Part shown: in pieces, positions 10,163-19,147 of the stretch | Position numbering within the stretch: the first letter of the stretch is position 1 | Layout: every line of letters begins with the position of its first letter | DNA from: Stenotrophomonas maltophilia | GTDB lineage: Bacteria > Pseudomonadota > Gammaproteobacteria > Xanthomonadales > Xanthomonadaceae | Direction of reading: 5' to 3' | Length of the DNA stretch: 64,000 nt | Assembly (NCBI RefSeq): GCF_039555535.1 | Contig: NZ_CP154630.1 | Location: 1,253,001 to 1,317,000 of the forward strand | Program-made: the position numbers and the translations under genes | The notes under the pieces: model-generated | What the model was told of the DNA's origin: nothing | What the model saw: only the letters and a program-made list of their open reading frames with translations | Databases searched by the model: none

Positions 10163-10920
10163 TGGAGCGCACGATGATGACCAGGCCGCTGCTGATCGTG
10201 GCCGGCGTACTGGCCGCTGCACCAGCCCTCGCACAGGACGCTGCCGATCCTGCACGCGATCCGAAGAAGACCGAGGTATGGACCCCTGTGCCCGCGGTCG
10301 TGGCGACGCCCCCGGGCAGGGCACCATCCGACGCGATCGTGCTGTTCGATGGCAAGGATGCCTCCGCATGGGAGGCGGAGCAGGGTGGGCGTGTGCCCTG
10401 GAAGATCGCGGACGGCGCGATGACCGTGGTGCCGGGCAGCAAGGGCATCCGCACCCGGCAACGCTTCTGCGATGTCCAGCTGCATGTCGAATGGCTTACA
10501 CCCACCGAAACAAAGGGTTTCGACGGCCAGAACCGGGGCAACAGCGGCATCTTCCTGCAGGAACTCTACGAGCTGCAGGTGCTCGACAGTTACAACAACC
10601 CCACCTATGCCAACGGCCAGGCCGGCTCCATCTACAAGCAGGCCATGCCGCTGGTGAACGCCTCGCGCGCGCCGGGCCAGTGGCAGGCCTACGACATCAT
10701 CTGGAAGGCACCGCGCTTCTCGCCAGGCGGCGGGCTTGTCTCGCCTGCGCGCATCACGGTGCTGCACAACGGCGTGCTGGTGCAGGATGACACCGTGCTG
10801 GCGGGGAAGACCGAGTACATCGGCGCACCGTCGTACTCACCCCACGCGTGTGCGCCGCTCTATCTGCAGGAGCATGATTCCAGGGTCAGCTACCGCAACA
10901 TCTGGGTGCGGGAACTCTGA
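10162..10920 (+). CDS. DUF1080 protein, 3-keto-disaccharide hydrolase/lyase candidate
   Basis: This 252-residue secreted protein has a Sec-type signal (hydrophobic stretch ending PALAQ). The DUF1080 concanavalin-like fold starts at AIVLFDGKDASAWE and continues with the diagnostic segments NSGIFLQELYELQVLDS and YDIIWKAP. Relatives cleave glycosidic bonds of sugars oxidised at C3, by elimination. Its ATG again overlaps the preceding stop by one base, so dehydrogenase and cleaving enzyme are translationally linked. This placement supports an oxidise-then-cleave route in the periplasm. The glycoside and the exact chemistry are inferred. Confidence 0.85.
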   Translation: MERTMMTRPLLIVAGVLAAAPALAQDAADPARDPKKTEVWTPVPAVVATPPGRAPSDAIVLFDGKDASAWEAEQGGRVPWKIADGAMTVVPGSKGIRTRQRFCDVQLHVEWLTPTETKGFDGQNRGNSGIFLQELYELQVLDSYNNPTYANGQAGSIYKQAMPLVNASRAPGQWQAYDIIWKAPRFSPGGGLVSPARITVLHNGVLVQDDTVLAGKTEYIGAPSYSPHACAPLYLQEHDSRVSYRNIWVREL

Positions 10921-10930
10921 TCCCACCTGG

Positions 10931-11227
10931 CTACTTCGCCAGGTAACTGGCGATGTCGTCGATTTCCTGCTGCGAAAGCTGGGGAAAGGGCGGCATCAGT
11001 CCGCCGCCCTTCCTGATCTTGTCCTTGATCTGCGCGGGATCCAACCGCTTGCTGACGTCGGTAAGCGCCGGGAACGCACCCGGCATGCCGGCGCGATCAG
11101 CGCCGTGGCAGGCCATGCAGTTCGCGCTGTAGAGCTTGGCGCCGGCGGCAGGATCGTCCTTGCACCAGGCAGTGGTGGCAAGCGTCGCGCCACAGAGCAT
11201 CACAGCCAGTTTCAGCATCGTCTTCAA
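10931..11227 (-). CDS. Small c-type cytochrome
   Basis: This 98-residue monoheme cytochrome c has an N-terminal signal sequence (MKTMLKLAVMLCGATLATTA). The heme-binding motif is CMACH (C37, C40, H41), and M78 in GGGLMPPFP is the likely distal ligand. The C-terminal SQQEIDDIASYLAK is the usual class I helix. It faces the rightward operon tail to tail, 10 bp away, and heads into the leftward isomerase operon. It is the obvious electron acceptor for the GMC dehydrogenase complex in the periplasm. It is transcribed with the isomerase genes upstream, 18 bp after the isomerase stop. Confidence 0.9.
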   Translation of the reverse strand: MKTMLKLAVMLCGATLATTAWCKDDPAAGAKLYSANCMACHGADRAGMPGAFPALTDVSKRLDPAQIKDKIRKGGGLMPPFPQLSQQEIDDIASYLAK

Positions 11228-11245
11228 GCGGGGCTCCTTCGCGGG

Positions 11246-12112
11246 CTAGCGTTGTGCGCTGGCGTGCGGGCTGACGGTCAGGTGTTCACGCAGGTAGTCC
11301 GCACCGGTCTGGATCACCTTGGCCGGATCACGCGGTTGGTCGTGTTCGAGGATGTACCAGTGCACGCCCGCGGCGGCCGCGGCTGGCAGGATCGCGTTCC
11401 AGTCCAGCACGCCCTGGCCGACGGCGGCGAATCCACCTTCGTCCTGGGCCTGGCCCTTGGGCGCATTGTCCTTGGCGTGCACCGCGAACAGGCGGTCACG
11501 GAACTTGCCCAGCATCACCGCCGGGTCGTGTCCGGAGCGCGCCACCCAGGCCAGGTCCAGTTCGGTCTGCAGGTCGGGGCCGGCAGCAGCGAACAGCAGT
11601 TCCAGGCCGGTCCTTCCGTTGAAGTCGACCAGCTCGAAGTCGTGGTTGTGGTAGGCCAGGCGCATGCCCTTGGCCCGAACCTGTTTGGAAAGCCGGCCCA
11701 GCTCCTGGCCCAGTGCGGTCCAGCCTGCGGCATCGGTGGGCCGGTCCTTCGCGTCCAGGTAGGGCACCACCAGCGTGGCGTTGCCGATCGATCGGTTGAA
11801 GGCCACCACGCCGTCCAGGTCTCTGCGCAGCTCGGCCAGCGCAACGTGCGAGGAGATCGCCCTGATCGAATACCTGTCCAGCAACTGCTTGAGTTCGCTG
11901 GCGCTGACGCCCTGGGTCCCCACCGTTTCCACCGCGTGCACGCCCGCGTCGCGAACGATCTTCAACTGCTGGTCGAGCGATCCGGCATTGCGCAGTGAGT
12001 ACATCTGCACTGCGATGGGCTTCTGCGCGGCGACGGCTTCGCTGGCGAGGCCGGGCAGTGCCGTGAGCAGCAGGAGTGCGAGGGCTGCGGCTCTGCGGAC
12101 AGGGGTTTTCAT
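11246..12112 (-). CDS. Secreted TIM-barrel sugar isomerase/epimerase-like protein
   Basis: This 288-residue AP-endonuclease-2-like TIM barrel follows a Sec signal (a basic start, then ALALLLLTALPGLASEAVA). The ATG has GGAGGA nine bases upstream, whereas the longer frame upstream lacks such a site. The segments YHNHDFEL, TELDLAWV, VHAKDN and ILEHDQP carry the expected metal-binding Glu/Asp/His residues. It is the second periplasmic barrel of the regulon, which suggests that keto-sugars are rearranged outside the cytoplasm. It could equally act as a keto-glycoside lyase. Confidence 0.85.
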   Translation of the reverse strand: MKTPVRRAAALALLLLTALPGLASEAVAAQKPIAVQMYSLRNAGSLDQQLKIVRDAGVHAVETVGTQGVSASELKQLLDRYSIRAISSHVALAELRRDLDGVVAFNRSIGNATLVVPYLDAKDRPTDAAGWTALGQELGRLSKQVRAKGMRLAYHNHDFELVDFNGRTGLELLFAAAGPDLQTELDLAWVARSGHDPAVMLGKFRDRLFAVHAKDNAPKGQAQDEGGFAAVGQGVLDWNAILPAAAAAGVHWYILEHDQPRDPAKVIQTGADYLREHLTVSPHASAQR

Positions 12113-12131
12113 CAGGCGTTCCTCCCGGGAT

Positions 12132-13256
12132 TCAATCGATGGTGGTCCAGGCACGCGTCCTGGCCGATGCGATGACGCGGTCGACGATCCGTGCCGAGCG
12201 CACGCCGTCGTTGAAAGTGGGCAGGCCCTCGGGCCGTTCGCCGTCGATGGCGCGATAGCTGTCGGCAATGAACGCCTCGAAGCACTGGCCGTAGCCCTGC
12301 GCGTGACCGGCCGGCAGCACCGACAGCCGCCGTTGTTCGACACCGCCTGCACCAGGACCGCGCACGAAGATCTCCTCGCGCTGGCCAGGTCTTCCGATCC
12401 ACAGCCGCTCGGCATCCTCCTGGTTGAAGGCCACGCTGGCCCTGGCACCGTCGATCTCGAACCAGAGGCGGTTGTGGCGTCCTGCGGAGACCTGGCTGAC
12501 CGTCAATGACGCCAGTGTGCCGGCACCGGTCCTGAACATCGCCGCGGCCACGTCTTCGCTGGTGACCGTCTGCATCGCGTCGCTGGCTGTGGGCGTGCTG
12601 AAGCTCTGACCGGTGATGGCGCCGCGTTCGGCGATCACCGTCTCGAACGCCGCGTTGACCTCGGCGAAGCGCTCGCCGCTGATCCATTCCACCAGGTCGC
12701 ACCAGTGCGAGCCGATGTCGGCGAACACGCGCGACGTACCGCCCAGTGCCGGATCCACGCGCCAGTTGTTGCTGGCCGGGTCCAGCAGCCAGTCCTGCAG
12801 GTAGCTCCCGTGGATCAGGTGCAGAGGCCCCAGCTCGCCGTGTGCGATGCGTGCGCGCGCCTCGCGCACCACCGGGTGGTAGCGGTAGACGAAGGGGACC
12901 GTGGCCACAAGGCCGCGCGAGGCCGCCAGCGCAGCCAACGCCTGTGCATCTTCCAGCGAGGTGGCCAGCGGCTTCTCGCAGATGACGTGCTTGCCGGCTT
13001 CCAATGCGGCCTGTGCCATCGGCCGGTGCAGATGATTGGGCGTACAGACGTGCACGACCTGCACCTGCGGATCGGCGATGACCTCGTCGATGTCCCGATA
13101 GGCGCGCGGGACATTCCAGGACTGCGCGACCTCATGTGCACGCTGCGCGGACGAGGCGGCCACGCCGCGGATCTGCGCACCGGCCAACAGCGCCGCGCGA
13201 CGATGCACGGCGCCAATCATACCGGTGCCGACGATGGCGATTCCAAGCGTCGCCAT
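12132..13256 (-). CDS. Gfo/Idh/MocA-family oxidoreductase
   Basis: This 374-residue NAD(P)-dependent sugar dehydrogenase or reductase has an N-terminal Rossmann motif (GIAIVGTGMIGAVH) and the family signature EKP at residues 94-96 (HVICEKPLATS). A C-terminal alpha/beta domain contains DIGSHWCDLVEWISG. No signal peptide is present, so it acts in the cytoplasm. It probably reduces an imported keto-sugar or oxidises its product. Its start abuts the stop of the transporter gene upstream, and it is followed after 19 bp by the secreted isomerase. Confidence 0.92.
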   Translation of the reverse strand: MATLGIAIVGTGMIGAVHRRAALLAGAQIRGVAASSAQRAHEVAQSWNVPRAYRDIDEVIADPQVQVVHVCTPNHLHRPMAQAALEAGKHVICEKPLATSLEDAQALAALAASRGLVATVPFVYRYHPVVREARARIAHGELGPLHLIHGSYLQDWLLDPASNNWRVDPALGGTSRVFADIGSHWCDLVEWISGERFAEVNAAFETVIAERGAITGQSFSTPTASDAMQTVTSEDVAAAMFRTGAGTLASLTVSQVSAGRHNRLWFEIDGARASVAFNQEDAERLWIGRPGQREEIFVRGPGAGGVEQRRLSVLPAGHAQGYGQCFEAFIADSYRAIDGERPEGLPTFNDGVRSARIVDRVIASARTRAWTTID

Positions 13257-14486
13257 CTACTGGATTCCTCGGGACGCAGACGGTGCCGCTGCGACCAGCG
13301 GCCGGTCGCGGAACAGCAGCAGGAAGGCGATCAGCACGACCAGCGCGACACCGGCCGGGAACAGCCAGATCTGTTGCCAGTCAGGTCCCGCCGCCGTGGT
13401 GAAGTGCTCCACCACCGCACCGGACAGGAAGGTGCCGATCAGCATGCCCACGCCATAGGTCGCCAGGGTGATGAAGCCCTGCGCGCTGCTGCGCGCGTCG
13501 GGGCCGGCATGCGCATCGGTGTAGATCTGGCCGGTGACGAAGAAGAAGTCGTAGCAGATGCCGTGCAGCACGATGCCGATCACCAGCAGCGAGAAGCCGC
13601 TACCGGCATCACCGAAGGCGAACAGGGCATAGCGCAGCACCCACGCAGCCATGCCCACCGCCAGCATCGTCTTCACCCCCAGCCGCACGAACAGGAATGG
13701 CATCGCCAGCATCAGCAGCACTTCGGACACCTGGCCCAGCGACTGCAGGCCCGCAGCGCCGCGCACGCCCAGGTCATTGAGGTACGGGTTGGTGAAGTTG
13801 TAGTAGAACGACAGCGGGATGCAGATGGCGATGGAGGCCAGGAAGAACACCAGGTACGCGCGCGACTTCAGCAACCGCAGCGAATCCAGCCCCAGAATCT
13901 GCCCGAGGCCGGCATCGCGCTGCTTCGCCAGCGGCGGCGTGTGCGGCAGGGTGAACGCGTACAGCCCCAGCACCAGTGATGCCACCGCCGCCATCTGGAA
14001 GGTGAGTTCGAGCCGATGCGCCTGTTCCCAGCCCAGCCAGCCGATCAGCACACCGGCCACGATCCAGCCGACGCTGCCGGCCACGCGCACCAGCGGGAAC
14101 TGCTTCTCCGGCGACTGCATGTGCCGCATTGCCACGCTGTTGGCCAGCGCCAGCGTCGGCATGAACAGCAGCATGTAGCCCATCACGCAGGCGGAGAACG
14201 TGCTGAAGCTGTCCGCTGTGGAGGCCATCCAAAGCAGTACTGCGCCGGCCAGGTGCAGGACCGCAAGGATGCGCTGCGCGGCGAAGTAGCGATCGGCAAT
14301 CAGGCCAACCAGGAAGGGTGCGACGATGGCGCCGATGGACTGGCTGAGGAAGGCCGTCGCCACCTGGCTGGCGCTGGCCTGCAGCGGGCCCTGCACCAGG
14401 TAGGTGCCCAAGGTCACGAACCACGCTCCCCAGATGAAGAACTGCAGAAACATCATCGCGCCCAAGCGCGACATGGCGTGCGTCAT
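13257..14486 (-). CDS. MFS sugar/nucleoside:proton symporter (NHS-family-like)
   Basis: This 409-residue inner-membrane transporter has about twelve predicted spans and no signal peptide. The N-terminus RLGAMMFLQFFIWGAWFVTL and the motif VGLIADRYFAAQR match the nucleoside:H+ symporter branch of the MFS. In sugar clusters of related bacteria, this branch often carries sugars rather than nucleosides. It lies between the cytoplasmic isomerase and the Gfo/Idh gene, so it likely imports the keto-sugar or monosaccharide released in the periplasm. The stop codon directly touches the next start. Confidence 0.88.
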   Translation of the reverse strand: MTHAMSRLGAMMFLQFFIWGAWFVTLGTYLVQGPLQASASQVATAFLSQSIGAIVAPFLVGLIADRYFAAQRILAVLHLAGAVLLWMASTADSFSTFSACVMGYMLLFMPTLALANSVAMRHMQSPEKQFPLVRVAGSVGWIVAGVLIGWLGWEQAHRLELTFQMAAVASLVLGLYAFTLPHTPPLAKQRDAGLGQILGLDSLRLLKSRAYLVFFLASIAICIPLSFYYNFTNPYLNDLGVRGAAGLQSLGQVSEVLLMLAMPFLFVRLGVKTMLAVGMAAWVLRYALFAFGDAGSGFSLLVIGIVLHGICYDFFFVTGQIYTDAHAGPDARSSAQGFITLATYGVGMLIGTFLSGAVVEHFTTAAGPDWQQIWLFPAGVALVVLIAFLLLFRDRPLVAAAPSASRGIQ

Positions 14487-14513
14487 GGCTTGCCCTCCCG
14501 GGGCGGTATCGGC

Positions 14514-15566
14514 TCAGAGTCCCAGCATGCGGTGCAGTGATGCAGCGTCGGTGCCGCTGTCGGCAAAGTCGTCGAAGGCGCGTTCGGTCACGCGGATGAT
14601 GTGGTCGCGGATGAAGGCCGCGCCCTCGCGTGCGCCGTCCTCCGGGTGTTTCAGGCAGCACTCCCATTCCAGTACCGCCCAGCCGGGGAAGTCGTACTGC
14701 GCGAACTTCGAGAAGATCGACTTGAAGTCGATCTGGCCGTCGCCGAGTGAGCGGAACCTGCCCGGGCGATCGATCCAGTCCTGGTAGCCGCCATACACGC
14801 CACTGCTGGCGCTGGCGCGGTACTCCGCGTCCTTGACGTGGAAGATGCCGATGCGCGCGTGGTAGCGGTCGATGAAACCGAGGTAATCCATCTGCTGCAG
14901 CAGCAGGTGGCTGGGGTCGTACAGGATCTTCGCGCGCGGATGATGGTCGACCACGTCGAGGAAGCGCTCGAAGGTCGCGCCGTCGTGCAGGTCCTCGCCG
15001 GGGTGGATCTCGAAGCACAGGTCCACGCCGGAGTCATCGAAGGCATCGAGGATCGGGCGCCAGCGCCGGCCGAGTTCGGCGAAGGCCTCTTCCACCAGGC
15101 CGGGCGGGCGCTGCGGCCAGGGATAGAAGTACGGCCAGGCCAGTGCGCCGGAGAAGGTCGCGTGTGCGGTCAGTCCCAGCCTCTGGCTGGCCTTGGCTGC
15201 CAGCAGCAGCTGCTCCACTGCCCAGGCTTGGCGCGCGGCCGGGTCGCCGCGCTTGTCCGGCGGTGCGAATCCGTCGAACAGGCTGTCATAGGCGGGATGG
15301 ACGGCGACCAGCTGCCCCTGCAGGTGGGTGGACAGTTCGGTGATCTGCACACCCTGCCCGGCCAGCATGCCGGCAAGGTCGTCGCAGTACGCCTGGCTGC
15401 GTGCGGCCTCGGCCAGGTCGAACAGGTGGGGCGCGCTGGTCGGCACTTGTACGCCAGAATAGCCCAGGCCCGCGGCCCAGCCGGCCAGCGTGTCCAGCCG
15501 ATCAAAAGGAGCTGTGTCGCCGATGAACTGCGCCAGGAACAGCGCTGGACCCTTGAGCGTCTTCAA
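14514..15566 (-). CDS. Cytoplasmic TIM-barrel sugar isomerase/epimerase-like protein
   Basis: This 350-residue AP-endonuclease-2-like barrel has no signal peptide. The chosen start is a TTG (giving MKTLKGPALFLAQF) with GAGGG upstream, because homologous starts look like this. An ATG 21 bases further upstream would fall inside the palindromic operator and is therefore unlikely. CFEIHPGED, ILYDPSHLLLQ, FHVKDAEY and VLEWECC carry the expected metal-site residues. It is the first gene of the leftward operon under LacI control, and the third barrel of the regulon. Confidence 0.85.
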   Translation of the reverse strand: MKTLKGPALFLAQFIGDTAPFDRLDTLAGWAAGLGYSGVQVPTSAPHLFDLAEAARSQAYCDDLAGMLAGQGVQITELSTHLQGQLVAVHPAYDSLFDGFAPPDKRGDPAARQAWAVEQLLLAAKASQRLGLTAHATFSGALAWPYFYPWPQRPPGLVEEAFAELGRRWRPILDAFDDSGVDLCFEIHPGEDLHDGATFERFLDVVDHHPRAKILYDPSHLLLQQMDYLGFIDRYHARIGIFHVKDAEYRASASSGVYGGYQDWIDRPGRFRSLGDGQIDFKSIFSKFAQYDFPGWAVLEWECCLKHPEDGAREGAAFIRDHIIRVTERAFDDFADSGTDAASLHRMLGL

Positions 15567-15582
15567 CGTGATTCGCCCTCGA

Positions 15583-15596
15583 TGCAATCGATTGCA
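15583..15596. promoter_or_regulatory. LacI-type operator, right copy
   Basis: The sequence TGCAATCGATTGCA is identical to the copy at 6907. One extra base pair of symmetry (A...T) makes it a 16-bp palindrome here. It sits between the divergent leftward sugar operon and the LacI gene, 16 bp from the TTG start of the former. One bound dimer could block the leftward promoter and autoregulate the regulator. Confidence 0.85.
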
Positions 15597-15661
15597 TTAT
15601 CCTAGCAGGGGCTTACGCAGGACCTGTTGTGCACTGCACAGCGGGCAGGAGAACTAACGCC

Positions 15662-16669
15662 ATGGCCACCATCTACGACATTGCAAAGCACGTCGGCGTC
15701 TCTGCCGGCACCGTGTCACGTGCACTTTCGCGGCCGGACAAGGTGCTGCCGGCGACGCGCGCACGCATCGAGCAGGCCGCCGCAGCGCTGGGCTACGTGC
15801 CCAATACGGTCGCGCGCACGCTCAAGACCCAGCGCAGCGGCAAGATCCTGGTCACGGTGCCGGATATCGCCAACCCGTTCTTCGCCCAGATCCTGCAGGG
15901 GGCGGAAGACGCCGCACAGGCTGTCGGCTATGCGGTGCTGCTGGGCGATACCCAGGACCAACCCGACCGCGAGGAGCGCTACGCGCAGATGCTCCGGCGC
16001 AACGAGGCCGACGGCATGATCGTGCTCGGCCATCGCCTGCCACCGACGGCGCGCGAGATTGTCCAGCAGAGGGGAGCTGCTGCGCCGGTGGTCAACGGAT
16101 GCGAGTTCGACCCCGCGCTGGGCCTGCCCAGTGTGCACATCGACAATGTGGCCGCTGCACGCGCCGTCATGGAGCACTTGTACGCACTGGGCCATGAACG
16201 GATCGCCGTGGTCGGCGGGCCGCCGGACAATCCCCTGCACCAGCAACGCCTGGAAGGGGTGCGGGCGGCCGGCAAGGCGCGCGGACGCCTGCGCCAGCTG
16301 AGCGTGGTGCCGGGCGATTTCTCGGTGGAATCCGGGCATGCCGCGGCCGTGGCGCTGCTGGTCGATGCGTCGGCGCCGACCGCAGTCTTCTGCTTCAGCG
16401 ACCAGATGGCGCTGGGTGCGCTGGCGGCCTGCCGCGATCGGGGCATCCGCGTGCCGGACGAGTTGTCCATCGTCGGTTTCGATGACCTGGCGTCTTCGCG
16501 TTACCTCACGCCGCCGCTGACGACCATCCGGCAGCCGATGCGGGAGATCGGCGCGCGCGCGGTCAACCTGCTGCTCGCCATCATCGAACAGGTGGACGTT
16601 CCGCTTCAACAGACGCTGGATTTCAGCCTGATGGTGCGGGGATCGACGGCGGCGCCTGGGCCCAGGTGA
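15662..16669 (+). CDS. LacI-family regulator of the sugar-oxidation regulon
   Basis: This 335-residue repressor-type protein has an N-terminal HTH TIYDIAKHVGVSAGTVSRAL, a hinge with NTVARTLKTQRSG, and a sugar-binding core ending in ELSIVGFDDLASSRYL and TTIRQP. The ATG has AGGAGA eleven bases upstream; an in-frame ATG 33 bases earlier lacks one. It diverges from the leftward isomerase-transporter operon and has the palindromic operator in its own upstream region. The same operator lies before the dehydrogenase operon, so it very probably controls both arms. The inducer is presumably a substrate sugar or keto-sugar. Confidence 0.93.
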   Translation: MATIYDIAKHVGVSAGTVSRALSRPDKVLPATRARIEQAAAALGYVPNTVARTLKTQRSGKILVTVPDIANPFFAQILQGAEDAAQAVGYAVLLGDTQDQPDREERYAQMLRRNEADGMIVLGHRLPPTAREIVQQRGAAAPVVNGCEFDPALGLPSVHIDNVAAARAVMEHLYALGHERIAVVGGPPDNPLHQQRLEGVRAAGKARGRLRQLSVVPGDFSVESGHAAAVALLVDASAPTAVFCFSDQMALGALAACRDRGIRVPDELSIVGFDDLASSRYLTPPLTTIRQPMREIGARAVNLLLAIIEQVDVPLQQTLDFSLMVRGSTAAPGPR

Positions 16670-16788
16670 GGCCAGGGACGCTGCAGGTTCGAGTCCTTGA
16701 TCCCGAATTGACGTAAAGCTGTCAGACTCACGACAGGCAGCCCGGCAGGGGCCGGGGTGGAACGTGCGATCGCGCAGGGGGGTCGGCA

Positions 16789-17841
16789 ATGCCGTTCTTG
16801 ACTGACTCGACGGAGGTCGCGGTCGAAGGCGTCGGCGCGGCACGGCGCATCGGCTGGATGCGCTTCGTGGGCAATGGCCTGGGCGCGATCCCCATCGCCT
16901 CGATCATGCTGGAGCGCCAGGATGGCGCGCTGCCCTGGGTCCTGCTGCTGCTCAATGCGCTGGCATGGCCTGCGCTGGCGCTGGTGCTGACCCAACGCTC
17001 GCGCAAGCCGGCTGCGGTCCAGTTCCGTTGCATGGTGGCCGATTCCTTGTTCGGCGGCGGCTGGATCGCGTTCATGGCCCTGAGCGCCGTACCCAGCGCG
17101 TTGTTCGCCGCACTGCTGGTGGCCGACAAGATCGCGGCCGGCGGCGTGCGCCTGGCGATGCGGGCCACGCTGGCGCTGGTGGTGGGCTTCGCGCTCACCT
17201 GGTGGGCGCTCGGGTTTCCTTACCAACCCGTGTCGTCGCAACGCACGATCGTGCTCAGCGTGCCGTTCCTGTTCGTCTATGGCATCGGGCTCAGCATCCT
17301 CAGCTGGCAGCTGGCGCGTCGGGTGAAGTCGCAGAACCGCCAGTTGAAGCGGCTGAGCCGGATGGACCCGCTGGTGGAGCTGGCCAACCGCGGCTTCCTG
17401 ATCGTCCGTGCGCAGCAGGCCCTGGACAAGGCGCAGGGGCAGGGTGGTTTCGCCTGCCTGCTGATGCTTGATGTGGATGACTTCAAGCGCATCAATGACT
17501 CGCATGGTCATCGTGCCGGGGACGAAGTGCTGCGCCATATCGCCTCCACCTTGCGCGCCTTCGCCCGGCCCGGCGACACCCCGGCGCGACTGGGCGGCGA
17601 TGAGTTCGTCGTGCTGCTGCACGACTGCGCGCCCGTGGATGCGATGCACGTAGCCGAGCGGGTCCGCCTGCACCTGCTGGAAGCGGCGCGGCAGGCTACG
17701 CCAGGGGTGGAGTTCAGCGTGAGCATCGGCATTGCCGCCACCCCGCGTGGTGGCAGCGTGGAGGACTGGCTGGCCTTGGCCGACCGCGCGCTCTACCACG
17801 CCAAGCGGCAGGGCAAGAACACCGCCAGCTACGGCGAGTGA
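16789..17841 (+). CDS. Membrane diguanylate cyclase (GGDEF)
   Basis: This 350-residue enzyme should make cyclic di-GMP. About five to six membrane spans occupy residues 15-175, followed by a cytoplasmic GGDEF domain. The active-site loop is intact (ARLGGDEFVVLL), as is the substrate-binding segment LMLDVDDFKRINDSHGH. An inhibitory-site motif RPGD lies exactly five residues before GGDEF, so product feedback is likely. A GGGG-rich ribosome site precedes the ATG. It is the first of two cyclases in a 4-kb stretch, and no sensor ligand can be named. Confidence 0.93.
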   Translation: MPFLTDSTEVAVEGVGAARRIGWMRFVGNGLGAIPIASIMLERQDGALPWVLLLLNALAWPALALVLTQRSRKPAAVQFRCMVADSLFGGGWIAFMALSAVPSALFAALLVADKIAAGGVRLAMRATLALVVGFALTWWALGFPYQPVSSQRTIVLSVPFLFVYGIGLSILSWQLARRVKSQNRQLKRLSRMDPLVELANRGFLIVRAQQALDKAQGQGGFACLLMLDVDDFKRINDSHGHRAGDEVLRHIASTLRAFARPGDTPARLGGDEFVVLLHDCAPVDAMHVAERVRLHLLEAARQATPGVEFSVSIGIAATPRGGSVEDWLALADRALYHAKRQGKNTASYGE

Positions 17842-17958
17842 AGATGACGAGTCGAGGCCGCAGGCGCCTGCACGCGCTGCCAGACAGCCGTTCATCCTGC
17901 GCGCGGAATCGTCGCCGCCAATCCTCTACCATGGGCGACCCCGCCCGGACGTGCCCCC

Positions 17959-18984
17959 ATGCAAGACGCCCTCGTTGCCCAGTCCAAGCCCCCTGTTCCG
18001 AGGATCGCGGCCTGGTTGATGATGCTGCTGGGCATGTGGCTGGCGCTGAAGCTGGGCCTGGTGGTGACCCTGCTGTCGGGCCTGCTGGTGTTCCAGCTGA
18101 CCCACGTGCTGGCGTCCACGGTGGAGGGCAAGCTGCCGCCGGGACGTGCGCGGGCGATCGCGGTCATCGTGCTGTCGGCGGTGATCATCAGTGCGCTGGT
18201 GATGGCCGGCATCGGCGTCGCCTCGTTCTTCCGTACCGAGACCGGTGGCCCGGATGCACTGCTGGGGCATCTGATGGATATCCTCAACAGCTCGCGTCAT
18301 CAGGTGCCGGCGCTGCTGCAGCCCTACATTCCCGAGGACATGCCCGCGCTGCGCACGGCGCTGAACGACTGGGCGGCAGAGCACCAGCGCCAGCTGGGCG
18401 TGGCCGGTACCTCGGCGGTGCAGATTGGCGTACGGGTACTGATCGGCATGGTGCTGGGCGCGATGATCGCGCTGTACGACGAACTGCCGCTGCCACAGAT
18501 GGGACCGCTGGCGCAGGAGCTGATCGGCCGCACCAGCCGCCTGGCCACCGCGTTCCGCCAGGTGGTGTTCGCACAGGTGAAGATCTCGCTGCTCAACACC
18601 GTGTTCACGGCGATCTTCCTGCTGGGCGTGCTGCCGCTGTTCGGCGTGCACCTGCCGCTGTCCAAGACGCTGGTGCTGATCACCTTCATTGCCGGCCTGC
18701 TGCCGGTGGTGGGCAACATCATTTCCAACACCATCATCACCATCGTCGCGCTGTCGGTCTCGTTCTACGTGGCCGTGGCCGCGCTGCTGTACCTGATCGT
18801 GATCCACAAGCTGGAATACTTCCTCAATGCACGCATCGTCGGCGGGGAAATCCAGGCCCGTGCCTGGGAGCTGCTGCTGGCCATGCTGGTGATGGAAGCG
18901 GCGTTTGGCCTGCCCGGCCTGGTGGCGGCGCCGGTATTCTATGCCTACGTGAAGCGCGAGCTGGTCGACCAGCGCTGGATCTGA
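17959..18984 (+). CDS. AI-2E family permease
   Basis: This 341-residue integral membrane protein has about seven to eight spans, a variable cytoplasmic/periplasmic middle region (residues 85-170) and the family's hallmark C-terminal block. That block includes LVLITFIAGLLPVVGNIISN, HKLEYFLNARIVGG and GLPGLVAAPVFYAYVK. Members include quorum-signal exporters and Na+/H+ or other ion transporters, so AI-2 transport should not be assumed. It stands between the two diguanylate cyclase genes with short gaps, in the same direction. Confidence 0.9.
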   Translation: MQDALVAQSKPPVPRIAAWLMMLLGMWLALKLGLVVTLLSGLLVFQLTHVLASTVEGKLPPGRARAIAVIVLSAVIISALVMAGIGVASFFRTETGGPDALLGHLMDILNSSRHQVPALLQPYIPEDMPALRTALNDWAAEHQRQLGVAGTSAVQIGVRVLIGMVLGAMIALYDELPLPQMGPLAQELIGRTSRLATAFRQVVFAQVKISLLNTVFTAIFLLGVLPLFGVHLPLSKTLVLITFIAGLLPVVGNIISNTIITIVALSVSFYVAVAALLYLIVIHKLEYFLNARIVGGEIQARAWELLLAMLVMEAAFGLPGLVAAPVFYAYVKRELVDQRWI

Positions 18985-19147
18985 CGCGGCCTGATGTGAC
19001 ATTCCCGCTACGATGAGGCGGGCCCTCCCGTCTTGTCGGCGCGTTCGCGGTCGATGTGCCATATCCATCGCAACGGTTCGCACGGCGCTGGCTTGGCGCT
19101 GCCGGGACCGGTCGTTACAGTGAACTGCACGTCAGGGGAAAATTCGC

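Noticed and set aside
17959..18984. Calling the AI-2E family gene an autoinducer-2 exporter
   Set aside because: The family includes ion transporters, and no AI-2 genes are nearby. Only the family name is supported.
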